A stretch of 64,000 bases of DNA from a virus, in IMG/VR virus record IMGVR_UViG_3300043788_000114, positions 62,001 through 126,000 of that record. One strand, given 5' to 3'. A program made the translations under genes and the position numbers. The notes beneath the pieces are model-generated. The model was given only the letters and a program-made list of their open reading frames with translations. It was not told the DNA's origin and made no database searches. Each line of letters begins with the position of its first letter. The first letter of the stretch is position 1. Positions 1-6,220 of this stretch are shown here, one piece after another.

Positions 1-26
1 GAGCAGTACGCAGAACAAGCAAGAGA

Positions 27-404
27 ATGCGTAACTACTGCGACGACTGCTTAAATGTGAAACTCCTTGCGATTACTGGAAAAATATCGAAACGTGCGTT
101 ATTTACACGGAGAAATGGGTACCAATCGGCACGGTCGCAAATCCGAAGACACGCAGAGACGGTGTTCAATCGCTCCGGAAAGAAGAAGGTCTGTGCCATT
201 TGCGGGTATAGCCTGTACGTTGAAATCGCTCATTTGCGAGCGGTGGCCGATTTTTCTGAGGACGCGCTCATTGAAGAGATCAACGCGGTAGGTAACTTAA
301 TAGCCTTTTGCGCCAATCATCATTGGGAATTTGACAACGATAAACTTGTCGAGGATAATGTAACGGCGGAGTGGACTGGAGATGGTTCCAGCTTGGTCTC
401 ATAA
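27..404 (+). CDS. HNH endonuclease, probably homing type
   Basis: A 125-residue protein with a zinc-binding HNH nuclease core: CAIC at residues 56-59, the catalytic-type IAH at 68-70, an Asn near 90 and CANHH at 95-99. The spacing fits the beta-beta-alpha metal finger of HNH nucleases that cut DNA. It is the first of several HNH genes placed among the tRNAs, the usual setting for phage homing endonucleases. Its last codons run into the tRNA-Met at 365-442, so the C-terminus is encoded by tRNA sequence; the core lies before that overlap. The N-terminal half has a further CDDC pair. A start just after the window edge cannot be tested further. Confidence 0.75.
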   Translation: MRNYCDDCLNVKLLAITGKISKRALFTRRNGYQSARSQIRRHAETVFNRSGKKKVCAICGYSLYVEIAHLRAVADFSEDALIEEINAVGNLIAFCANHHWEFDNDKLVEDNVTAEWTGDGSSLVS

Positions 405-442
405 GCCAAATCACGGCGGTTCGATTCCGCTCTCCGCAACCA
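365..442 (+). tRNA. tRNA-Met (CAT), elongator-like
   Basis: Anticodon arm 393-409 has the 7-base loop ctcataa (anticodon CAT). The T-arm ends at 431 with loop TTCGATT, and CCA is encoded at 440-442. The 1-72 pair appears to be a G-A mismatch, and the D-stem (ctgg/ccag) starts two bases later than usual. The three G-C pairs of initiator tRNA are absent, so elongator Met, or Ile2 if C34 is modified to lysidine. Confidence 0.75.
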
Positions 443-454
443 TTTCATTGGAGG

Positions 455-504
455 TTCCCATGACAGATCACTAGCGAAAGGTTGGTGAGAAACTGTCATG
501 GGAA
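455..504 (+). promoter_or_regulatory. Perfect 12-bp inverted repeat spanning a start codon
   Basis: The 12 bases 455-466 are the exact reverse complement of 493-504; TCAC/GTGA at 468-488 extend the stem. The ATG of the next gene (498) lies inside the right arm. A short frame with a good ribosome site (ATG 460, four codons) lies in the left arm. This could be an attenuator or a structure that hides the start codon. A transcription-factor site is the other option. Confidence 0.55.
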
Positions 505-710
505 ACGCCCACGCGTGGCGTCACCGGACTGGACGTGGTACTCCCTGTCCTACCGGTTGTCTCTATTGCAAGATGCGTCCCAAGGAAGGCGAACCGGGAG
601 AGCGGCACAAGAACTACGCCAACAAAAACTCTCGCGGTCGTCGCACTCCACGGGGCAAGCAGAACAACAAGAAGCGCAAGAGTCCAAAGCTCAAACTAGG
701 AGTCCAATGA
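498..710 (+). CDS. Small basic Cys-containing protein, unknown
   Basis: A 70-residue, strongly basic protein not recognised from any family. It has a short cysteine motif (CPTGCLYC near residues 17-24), then a Lys/Arg/Asn-rich tail, suggesting a nucleic-acid-binding zinc knuckle. The start is inferred at the ATG within the inverted repeat at 493-504. The ribosome site upstream (AAGGTTGGTGAG) is weak and lies in the loop of that hairpin. It sits between tRNA-Met and the tmRNA. Confidence 0.45.
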   Translation: MGNAHAWRHRTGRGTPCPTGCLYCKMRPKEGEPGERHKNYANKNSRGRRTPRGKQNNKKRKSPKLKLGVQ

Positions 711-769
711 TCTTCGATCCAGAATTCGGATGGTGGAGGAGTTGGATCAGTATCGATCTTGGCGCGTAA

Positions 770-930
770 GCGCTGAGTGGAGGCCGGGGGCCGCAAGGCA
801 CTGGGTCCGTTCTCGGACGTAAACCGAGTGGTGGAGGCGGCGGCAACGCCGCCCCTAGTTTTCGAGTACGCATGTAGAAGGTGATGGAGTTTGATTTCGG
901 ACGTGGGTTCAACTCCCACCGGCTCCACCA
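770..930 (+). ncRNA. ssrA: tmRNA, 3' (acceptor) piece of a permuted ssrA
   Basis: The end of this segment (about 865-930) matches the conserved 3' part of tmRNA: GCATGTAG (870-877), GTGATG (881-886), then a T-arm GTGGG-TTCAACT-CCCAC and an acceptor strand ending GGCTCCACCA (921-930). CGGCTCC pairs with GGGGCCG at 1049-1055, that is, with a 5' end that lies downstream. GTGATG pairs with CATCAC at 1081-1086 (helix P2). Upstream there are hairpins GTCCG/CGGAC and a 7-bp GGCGGCG/CGCCGCC stem closed by a GCAA tetraloop (about 810-855). The exact 5' end is unknown; 770 is an estimate. Confidence 0.8.
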
Positions 931-1048
931 AGAAGCACTTGAACGAGAAGCGCCGACTTACGATCATGAACACAACGTCTCTGTTTTCGGCTAACTCAAA
1001 AAAGCGAAGCTCGTTGGCTGTCGCTCAATGGTTCGAGTGTTTCTTTGT

Positions 1049-1215
1049 GGGGCCGTCACGGTTTCGACGGAATTAGAGGACATCACGCAGTTCATGCCGG
1101 ATGCTGTGGCCCACGAAACGGGACAACAGAAAACTAGGTGCAGAACCATTTGCACTGCCAATGGCTGCTTAAACACCAGTCATTCGAGGGTGGCCGCAAT
1201 ACTCGTCAAAGAACC
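1049..1215 (+). ncRNA. ssrA: tmRNA, 5' (tag-coding) piece of a permuted ssrA
   Basis: Begins GGGGCCGTCACGGTTTCGACGG, the tmRNA 5' consensus (acceptor 5' strand plus D-loop TTCGACGG), followed by CATGCCGG. After an A-rich stretch the tag reading frame starts at a GCA resume codon (1140) and reads AEPFALPMAA, stop TAA at 1170-1172. The Ala-Ala end is typical of proteolysis tags. The order (CCA end at 930, then 118 bases, then this 5' end) is that of circularly permuted two-piece tmRNA. The tmRNA rescues stalled ribosomes and marks the unfinished protein. The 3' end of the piece is estimated. Confidence 0.82.
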
Positions 1216-1393
1216 ATGCGGCAACAAATTCTATGCCCGAGAATCGGAGAAAAAAGCAGCGGAGAAGGAAAGTCCTGCGACAAATCGAGCGGCGCAGGCA
1301 GTTCCAGCGAGTCAATGAAATCCTGTTGCGCTCCGCTTTCGGGGTAGAATGGAAAAAGTACCGCCAGCGTGGAATCGCGGTGCCGTAAGTTTC

Positions 1394-1469
1394 GGGGTCG
1401 TAGCTTAATTGGAAAAGCGCTTCCTTGTCACGGAAGAAGTCGAGGGTTCAACTCCCTTCGATCCCGCCA
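1394..1469 (+). tRNA. tRNA-Asp (GTC)
   Basis: Acceptor GGGGTCG/CGATCCC, anticodon loop ttgtcac (GTC) on stem CTTCC/GGAAG, G73 and encoded CCA (1467-1469). All are as expected for Asp. Confidence 0.95.
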
Positions 1470-1483
1470 AGTTTGGAGATGAC

Positions 1484-1648
1484 ATGTCCAAGAGATGGAG
1501 AAAGCGCCAAGCGAGGATGGCAGCGACAGCCGCCGCGCAGCCTGCTGTTACGGAGCAACCTGCGGCGCAACAGACAGCACCTCCGCCCGCTGCCCAGCCT
1601 GAACGCGTACAGAAGATTCCTACGTGGCCATGGCGTGCGGTAGGGTAG
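1484..1648 (+). CDS. Small Ala/Pro/Gln-rich protein, unknown
   Basis: A 54-residue protein starting MSKRWRKRQ after a ribosome site GGAG seven bases upstream. A basic head is followed by a low-complexity Ala/Gln/Pro stretch and the end IPTWPWRAVG. It was placed at this ATG because the frame further upstream is tRNA-Asp. No family recognised; it sits between two tRNAs. Confidence 0.5.
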   Translation: MSKRWRKRQARMAATAAAQPAVTEQPAAQQTAPPPAAQPERVQKIPTWPWRAVG

Positions 1649-1660
1649 AGAAAAGTTTTC

Positions 1661-1735
1661 GTCCCTGTCTGCTAGAGGCGAGGCATCCGCGTTCTCATCG
1701 CGGCAACATCGGTTCGAATCCGATCAGGGACGCCA
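1661..1735 (+). tRNA. tRNA-Glu (CTC)
   Basis: Acceptor GTCCCTG/CAGGGAC, anticodon stem CCGCG/CGCGG with loop ttctcat (CTC), T-loop TTCGAAT, G73 and encoded CCA. Confidence 0.93.
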
Positions 1736-1739
1736 AGTT

Positions 1740-1834
1740 GCGCGGCGGCGAGACAGCCGTCAGTATTTGCGTCGAGTACATCTGAGCTACCCGCTATGGA
1801 GGTAGACGCAAGTCGATCATCTGACTAGCCGCGC
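1740..1834 (+). ncRNA. Structured RNA between two tRNAs, unknown
   Basis: Nested pairings fill the gap between two Glu tRNAs: GCGCGGC (1740-1746) with GCCGCGC (1828-1834); GTCAG (1759-1763) with CTGAC (1821-1825); TTTGCGT (1766-1772) with ACGCAAG (1806-1812); CTACC (1787-1791) with GGTAG (1801-1805). A small GGC/GCC hairpin (1747-1758) lies where a tRNA D-arm would be. The outer stem has 7 bp as in a tRNA, but there is no T-arm and no CCA. No RNA family recognised. Confidence 0.6.
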
Positions 1835-1843
1835 TTCGTTTAT

Positions 1844-1917
1844 GGGGTCGTCTTCTAACGGTAGGAAAGCTGATTTTCGCTCAGCTAATGCCGGTTCAAC
1901 TCCGGTCGGCCCTTCCA
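1844..1917 (+). tRNA. tRNA-Glu (TTC)
   Basis: Acceptor GGGGTCG/CGGCCCT (G-U first pair), anticodon stem GCTGA/TCAGC with loop ttttcgc (TTC), T-loop TTCAACT, encoded CCA. Position 73 is T rather than the usual G of Glu. Confidence 0.85.
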
Positions 1918-1938
1918 ATTTTCATCCCGGAGGAACCC

Positions 1939-2178
1939 ATGCACAGCGTCTATGTGGAATACGATGGCGGCATCAACGCCGCGACCGATGAGGCAATCTA
2001 CGCTGCGGTAGGTTATGTGTTCGACGGCCAAATAAAGTGCGACTCGGGTTGCATGATTGGCGGTACGCAAACTCGCGATCTGGTCTTCCGATTTGAGGAT
2101 GGCGAGCAAGCCGCCAAGGCCGCAAGGAAACTGCGGGAACTGTCGGATGTGAGAGTCAACACGGCGATGGTGGCATAG
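1939..2178 (+). CDS. Hypothetical 79-residue protein
   Basis: Start at ATG 1939 after a strong CGGAGG site. The sequence begins MHSVYVEYDGGINAATD and alternates beta-like and helical segments (C-terminal EQAAKAARKLRELSD helix). No family recognised. It is followed by a structured RNA and a terminator. Confidence 0.65.
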   Translation: MHSVYVEYDGGINAATDEAIYAAVGYVFDGQIKCDSGCMIGGTQTRDLVFRFEDGEQAAKAARKLRELSDVRVNTAMVA

Positions 2179-2180
2179 AG

Positions 2181-2274
2181 TTGCGCGGGCCGAGGGATGC
2201 TGCATACTGAGGAGCGAAGGTATGCAGCCCGAGAGGTTTGCAGACTCCCTGCTCTTTTTGACGGCCCGCTGCAA
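2181..2274 (+). ncRNA. Structured small RNA upstream of a terminator
   Basis: TTGC-GCGGGCC (2181-2191) pairs with GGCCCGC-T-GCAA (2263-2274), 11 bp with one bulged base. It encloses a 9-bp hairpin GCTGCATAC/GTATGCAGC (2199-2228). A rho-independent terminator follows seven bases later, as expected for a small RNA. It could alternatively be the 3' UTR of the gene at 1939-2178. No family recognised. Confidence 0.55.
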
Positions 2275-2280
2275 AACGTA

Positions 2281-2310
2281 AGGCCCACAGATGTTCTTGT
2301 GGGCCTTTTC
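2281..2310 (+). terminator. Rho-independent terminator
   Basis: AGGCCCACA (2281-2289) pairs with TGTGGGCCT (2298-2306), followed by TTTTC. It closes the first plus-strand RNA segment before a convergent minus-strand gene. Confidence 0.85.
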
Positions 2311-2346
2311 GTTGAGCAACCTCTCGCAAGGTGAGTTGATTTTACC

Positions 2347-3135
2347 TTACTTCCAGCGCCTACCGCTGGATGGCTTCTTCGGAGAGTGTGGCCGTGCTGG
2401 TACCGGAGGCACAGGAACACTTGGAATCGCCCTCACTGTGGCTGGACCGGTGAACACCCCGACGCCAACAGGATCATCATCCGTCTCAGTCTTCATTCCA
2501 ACCGAACAACGCATCATCGGTGTGGTGTTGTCGTGCAGGAACGATTCGGACTGTGATGCGGAAGATCGTGCCATGTTTGCCGACGCAAACGCCATCGTCG
2601 CATAGGTCGCACGGGCGTTCTGGGCGTTGTAATTCGCCGACGCTCCGACTCCTACTCCCAACGAACTGGCCTCGTTCCACGTTTCCGGTTGCGTGCCAAG
2701 ATAGGTAAACGTCCAGTTGCCACGCTTGATCCGGTCGTCGATTGCCGCGTGAAGCGCCGTCTTTGAATATTCCTTGCTGGAGTTTTCCTCCCCATCCGTC
2801 ACGATCACGACGATAGCCTTGTCGAATGTGATGCTCTTGTCGTCATCGAGTGCTTGGAGAGTTTTTCCAACCGCATCATAGAGCGCGGTTGCTCCGCGCG
2901 GGCCGTATTTGGCAAGTTCGTCGCCGTCTATCTTGGCGATTGGAACCCCGAGGTACGGCGCATCTATTTGCGTGTCAAACGTGGTGAGCGAGAACAGATA
3001 CTCAACCTCGTTGTCCTTCTGTTGATCGGCCTGCATGTCCTTGACATAGGTCTTGAATCCGCTCAAGGTTTCCTGCCAAACGTTGGCCATGCTGCCGCTA
3101 CGATCCTGAATGAAACTGATTAGGACCTTCTTCAT
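2347..3135 (-). CDS. von Willebrand factor A (vWA) domain protein
   Basis: About 262 residues. A vWA domain is shown by the metal-site motifs: DRSGSM near the N-terminus, GATALYDAVG about residue 85, and VTDGEENSS about 115. Metal-dependent vWA domains bind partner proteins. The C-terminal third is Pro/Ser-rich (VPPVPARP) and low in structure. The ATG at 3135 (MKKVL) is preferred over one two codons upstream because an AAGGAG site sits six bases before it. It overlaps the upstream HTH gene by a few bases, so the two are probably translated together. The Ro protein and a DUF2201 protein in this window also carry vWA domains. Its partner is unknown. Confidence 0.85.
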   Translation of the reverse strand: MKKVLISFIQDRSGSMANVWQETLSGFKTYVKDMQADQQKDNEVEYLFSLTTFDTQIDAPYLGVPIAKIDGDELAKYGPRGATALYDAVGKTLQALDDDKSITFDKAIVVIVTDGEENSSKEYSKTALHAAIDDRIKRGNWTFTYLGTQPETWNEASSLGVGVGASANYNAQNARATYATMAFASANMARSSASQSESFLHDNTTPMMRCSVGMKTETDDDPVGVGVFTGPATVRAIPSVPVPPVPARPHSPKKPSSGRRWK

Positions 3136-3362
3136 CTCCATCTCCTTTTTCTGACGTAGATTGTGTGGGGCTTGAGATCGAGATGCGCAACCAAGTCCTT
3201 AGATGGAGGCCGCACGCCGTTGTATACCTGAGAAAGGTAGGAAGCAGAGACGCCAAGCGAACTCGCGTACTCTCGAAGACTGCGTTCGCCTTGGTCCTGC
3301 TTCAATTCACCAACGACCTGATCGGTTTCCAGTGTTTCGTCCATCTCTTCCTTGCGCCACAT
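3132..3362 (-). CDS. Small Xre-type HTH DNA-binding protein
   Basis: Up to 76 residues with the helix-turn-helix signature SLREYASSLGVSASYLSQV in the middle, followed by PPSKDLVAHLDLKP. It would act as a repressor or activator. A start at residue 7 (MDETLE, 3344) is also possible, since AAGGAAG lies just before it. Directly upstream lies a palindrome (3371-3389), a likely binding site. It forms an operon with the vWA gene and is divergent from 3446-3667. Confidence 0.8.
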   Translation of the reverse strand: MWRKEEMDETLETDQVVGELKQDQGERSLREYASSLGVSASYLSQVYNGVRPPSKDLVAHLDLKPHTIYVRKRRWR

Positions 3363-3370
3363 GAGAGCTA

Positions 3371-3389
3371 GTTAAGCATTGTGCTTAAC
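3371..3389. promoter_or_regulatory. Palindromic operator between divergent genes
   Basis: GTTAAGC (3371-3377) and GCTTAAC (3383-3389) form a perfect 7-bp inverted repeat with a 5-base spacer. It lies between the HTH gene (left) and the promoter at 3411 (right). Probably bound by the HTH protein. Confidence 0.6.
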
Positions 3390-3410
3390 GATTGTCAAGA
3401 GAGAAAATCA

Positions 3411-3439
3411 TTGACACCCTCCCTACGCGGCGCTACTCT
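3411..3439 (+). promoter_or_regulatory. Sigma70-type promoter for a leaderless transcript
   Basis: TTGACA (3411-3416), a 17-base spacer, TACTCT (3434-3439). Transcription would start at about 3446, which is the ATG of the next gene, so the mRNA would have no 5' leader. Confidence 0.55.
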
Positions 3440-3445
3440 TCTGGC

Positions 3446-3667
3446 ATGGCAGACTCCGCCGCGCAGCCGATTATCGATCTTGCCAACTCTTGGATGAACA
3501 AGGCCAAGAACATTGAGGACAAAATTGTCGGCACCCCCGGCAGGATCAAAACCAGCACATCGCCCAAGCCTCCCGCAACCACGTGGCACGATGACCGGTA
3601 CAAAACGACCGATCAAAAGGCGGCACCCCGCAAGGCCGCTCCCCGGAAGAGAACGTCGAGCAAGTAG
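3446..3667 (+). CDS. Small basic protein, unknown
   Basis: 73 residues starting MADSAAQPIIDLANSW, with a Lys/Arg/Pro/Ala-rich C-terminus (KAAPRKAAPRKRTSSK), suggesting DNA or RNA binding. The start is chosen because the -10 box of the promoter ends six bases before the ATG and no ribosome site is present (leaderless). No family recognised. Confidence 0.6.
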   Translation: MADSAAQPIIDLANSWMNKAKNIEDKIVGTPGRIKTSTSPKPPATTWHDDRYKTTDQKAAPRKAAPRKRTSSK

Positions 3668-3669
3668 GC

Positions 3670-3897
3670 ATGGCGCTTGAGACGGAACTCGCCTTCTTCG
3701 ACTCCCACCGCACCGAGTGGACAGAGCATCACAACGCCAAGTTTGCCGTCATTCAGGGCAAAAAGCTGCTCGGGTTCTTCGACGAGTGGGAAGATGGATT
3801 CAAGGCTGGGATCAAAGCCTTCGGCGGCAGACGCGAATTCCTCGTGAAGCAAGTGTGGATCGTCGAGCCGGTTTATGTTATCGGGGCGGTTGCCTGA
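3670..3897 (+). CDS. DUF5678-like small protein
   Basis: 75 residues. The pattern FFDSHRTEWTEHHNAKFAVI, GFFDEWEDGFKAGIKAFG and FLVKQVWIVEPV resembles DUF5678 proteins, which share 'keyvai..g.vvg.fdt..eA...a.k.fG...flv..v'. The role of that family is unknown. Two bases separate it from the upstream gene, so they are probably one transcript. Confidence 0.6.
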   Translation: MALETELAFFDSHRTEWTEHHNAKFAVIQGKKLLGFFDEWEDGFKAGIKAFGGRREFLVKQVWIVEPVYVIGAVA

Positions 3898-3917
3898 AAA
3901 AATAGGCAACAATTACC

Positions 3918-3945
3918 TTGACTTACCCAATACCTGTGCTATTCT
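3918..3945 (+). promoter_or_regulatory. Promoter of the transposase gene
   Basis: TTGACT (3918-3923), 16-base spacer, TATTCT (3940-3945); the start would be near 3952, about 23 bases before the ATG at 3975. A small repeat AGGCAAC/GTTGCCT lies just upstream. Confidence 0.5.
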
Positions 3946-3974
3946 TGGGTTAGCTTAAGTAAAGGATTGCCGAT

Positions 3975-4931
3975 ATGTTTGAGCCTAAAACACTTGCCGA
4001 AGCTATTCGCTACTACAGCGATGAGCAGACGTGTATCGACGTGGTTGCAGGTCTCCGCTGGCCAGATGGCAAGCCGGTATGCCCGAAGTGCTGGACGGCT
4101 GAGGGCGAGCGCAAGCACTACTGGCTCAAGACCCAAAAGCGGTGGAAGTGCTATGCCTGCCGCAAGCAATTCTCGGTCAAGGTGAACTCGATTTTCGAGG
4201 ATTCGGCCCTCAAACTGTCGGATTGGCTTATTGGCCTCTGGATGCTTGTGAACTGCAAGAACGGCGTGAGTAGCTATGAGCTATCGCGGGCCACGGGGAT
4301 CGCTCAGAAGTCAGCGTGGTTCGTTCTACAGCGCCTTCGTTACATCCTCAAGGCAGTTGACCATCGGCCCTTGGGAACGCCGGGGCCGGTCGAGGTAGAC
4401 GAATGCTATCTCGGCCCCGACGCACGCACGATGCACGCGGACAGGCGAGCCAAGTTGCAACTGGCGACAAACGGCTACGCGAAGAAAACGGCTGTGATCG
4501 GTCTGCTCGATCGCAACACGCGGCAGGTCCGAGCTGAGGTCTTACCGGAAGTCACACGCGATGTGCTGCAAGCGCGGATTCTCAAGCATTGCGGCAAGGG
4601 AACGACCGTGTACACCGATAGCCACGCCGGATACGACAACATGGATTCGCAGCGTTTCGTCCACGAAACCGTGAATCACATGATGGAGCATGTACGCGGC
4701 GATGTTTCGACGCAAGCGATTGAGAATTTCTGGTCGTGCCTCAAGAGAACACTGACCGGGACGTACATCGCGGTCGAGCCTTATCACTTGGACCTGTACC
4801 TGAATGAGCAGGTCTACCGCTTCAACAATCGCGTGAATAAAGACGATGGTCAGCGTTTCAGAAAGGCACTGAGCATGATCGGGGATCGCAGACTGACTTG
4901 GAACCGGCTTACCGGGAAGGAGGGGGCCTGA
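3975..4931 (+). CDS. IS1595-family (ISXO2-like) transposase
   Basis: 318 residues, full length for the family. An N-terminal zinc ribbon (CPKC ... CYAC, residues about 32-60) is followed by the DDE-type catalytic core: VDECYLG (first acidic residue), VYTDSHAGY (second), and AIENFWSCLKR. The enzyme would cut and paste its element. It has its own promoter. I could not find terminal inverted repeats or a target duplication around it, so it may be a domesticated or stranded copy. It separates the DUF5678-like gene from the toxin-antitoxin locus. Confidence 0.88.
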   Translation: MFEPKTLAEAIRYYSDEQTCIDVVAGLRWPDGKPVCPKCWTAEGERKHYWLKTQKRWKCYACRKQFSVKVNSIFEDSALKLSDWLIGLWMLVNCKNGVSSYELSRATGIAQKSAWFVLQRLRYILKAVDHRPLGTPGPVEVDECYLGPDARTMHADRRAKLQLATNGYAKKTAVIGLLDRNTRQVRAEVLPEVTRDVLQARILKHCGKGTTVYTDSHAGYDNMDSQRFVHETVNHMMEHVRGDVSTQAIENFWSCLKRTLTGTYIAVEPYHLDLYLNEQVYRFNNRVNKDDGQRFRKALSMIGDRRLTWNRLTGKEGA

Positions 4932-4933
4932 TT

Positions 4934-5116
4934 TCAGGAGGGCTTTGCGGGGACGTAACGGAATCTCTTACGAGATGAAAATTTCTCGGCCTTGGCTCTC
5001 TCGCGTGTCTCCTGAATATCCTTCGGCGAAGCTGAGAGGACGCCAGTCAAAACCTTAGTGAAGGTGCCGCTCGGCGGCCTGTCTAATTTATCGGGATTGT
5101 TCGGAGGAGTTTTCAT
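4934..5116 (-). CDS. Small protein downstream of toxin-antitoxin pair
   Basis: 60 residues, Lys/Pro/Arg-rich (AKAEKFSSRKRFRYVPAKPS at the end). Its ATG overlaps the stop codon of the upstream toxin-like gene, so it is translationally coupled. No family recognised. It may belong to the same locus or be a third component. Confidence 0.55.
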   Translation of the reverse strand: MKTPPNNPDKLDRPPSGTFTKVLTGVLSASPKDIQETRERAKAEKFSSRKRFRYVPAKPS

Positions 5117-5397
5117 TTCGCTGCCGGTCTCGCGATCACGGCATGGAGCGTCACTTCGTCATCGGTAAAAGAATAGAGCACGGTCAAATCCGGCTTATGC
5201 CACGCATGATCCCCGCTTTGCGAATACACCCAAAACCGTCCCTTGAAGTGAGTGCCTTTCTCTGGCTTATGCGCTAGCGTCCATTCCAGCGAACGGTAGG
5301 CCATCTCCCCGCGCGCAAATTCTCTTGTCGCACGGTCCATATCGACAGAAAATTCTCTGTCTTGGACCACCTGTCGCAATTTAGGATTCGTTTCCAA
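5113..5397 (-). CDS. Putative toxin of a PanA-type TA pair
   Basis: 94 residues with a compact alpha/beta layout ending VLYSFTDDEVTLHAVIARPAAK, which resembles the C-terminal strands of RelE/ParE toxins. It overlaps the end of the Panacea-domain gene by 17 bases, the gene order seen in PanAT systems, where antitoxins sharing one domain neutralise unrelated toxins. The assignment as toxin rests on position and size; the fold is an inference. It could instead be a small DNA-modification inhibitor. Confidence 0.5.
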   Translation of the reverse strand: METNPKLRQVVQDREFSVDMDRATREFARGEMAYRSLEWTLAHKPEKGTHFKGRFWVYSQSGDHAWHKPDLTVLYSFTDDEVTLHAVIARPAAK

Positions 5398-5917
5398 AGC
5401 GCGAACTTATCACAGAATCGGCCCACGCGCGATCTTCATCTGTGATAGCTCGTGGTGTTGCCATGATAGCAAAGAGAGGAATTGTTTCACCCATTTCAGC
5501 TAGTTTCCACCACTCAGCGTGGGTCGCATCGCTGATAGATGCGGCTGTGTGAGAGCATACCGTGTCAGTCATTTTGTTAATAAACTCCAGATCGTCAGAA
5601 GTGAACAGACTTAGATCTGGCTCTGTTTTAGTTATGTATTCCGTCCGGAAGTAATTGACCACCCTTACGGTTCGAATTTCCAGCGCCCCCTCTTCCACTA
5701 ATTCCTCTAGGAGTGGGAGCATCGCGGCCACAACAGGACCATTCTTTTCCTTAATAAAGCGCGCGCCTGTCAACGCGTGCCCGTTCGTCTTCACGTAGTG
5801 ATTTGTCTCGACGTACCAAATCACCTTGTTAAGTTTCACTGCCCCCAGACGCGCAGGATTCTCCCGGCAACGTGAACACACGTAGTGCACGAGTCTTTTC
5901 AGTTTTGTCCTGTTCAT
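5381..5917 (-). CDS. panA: Panacea-domain (DUF4065) antitoxin
   Basis: 178 residues. The start MNRTKLKRL is chosen because AAAGAG precedes it; a longer frame begins at 5974. Residues about 20-75 (KLNKVIWYVETNHYV ... GARFIKEKNGPVV) match the Panacea/SocA-like (DUF4065) pattern. These domains act as antitoxins or as adaptor proteins in phages. It is first in a three-gene minus-strand operon with the putative toxin next. A 14-bp imperfect inverted repeat lies upstream (6022-6081) and overlaps a TTGACC -35 box, fitting autorepression. A SocA-like adaptor role is the alternative. Confidence 0.75.
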   Translation of the reverse strand: MNRTKLKRLVHYVCSRCRENPARLGAVKLNKVIWYVETNHYVKTNGHALTGARFIKEKNGPVVAAMLPLLEELVEEGALEIRTVRVVNYFRTEYITKTEPDLSLFTSDDLEFINKMTDTVCSHTAASISDATHAEWWKLAEMGETIPLFAIMATPRAITDEDRAWADSVISSRFGNES

Positions 5918-6021
5918 CTCTTTGCCGCCCTTCCGCGTCCTAGCGAACGTGGCTCCATAAAGGGGGTTTCCCAAGTTGTGCCACGTTTGCTGGACGTGAC
6001 TACAACACGTTTTGCTTGCAG

Positions 6022-6081
6022 GTCAATTTAGCAGCAGATTTCCACACTTGCACGCAAAAATCAGCTAGCTGCTAATTTGAC
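6022..6081. promoter_or_regulatory. Long imperfect inverted repeat, likely operator
   Basis: GTCAATTTAGCAGC (6022-6035) and GCTGCTAATTTGAC (6068-6081) match at 13 of 14 positions with a 32-base spacer. Reading left, TTGACC overlaps the left arm and can serve as the -35 box for the PanA-type operon. Reading right, TTTGACG lies in the right arm. It lies in a 303-base gap between the PanA start and 6221 that otherwise holds only a TTATAAT box at about 6170 and two ATTTCAAGGG repeats. Confidence 0.55.
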
Positions 6082-6220
6082 GCGTCGAGTGGGGAAATAG
6101 CTTCGCCGTTCGTTCGCCCACATGGTTCGCTTTTGGGCCGGGGAAACCTGTCCTCAATTCGACTCCTCTTTTATAATACCCTTTTAAGGGGGATTTCAAG
6201 GGTTATTTCAAGGGGGGTTT

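Noticed and set aside
614-973. 119-residue minus-strand frame
   Set aside because: It lies over the tmRNA acceptor piece and the small basic gene; composition is a shadow of structured RNA with no ribosome site.
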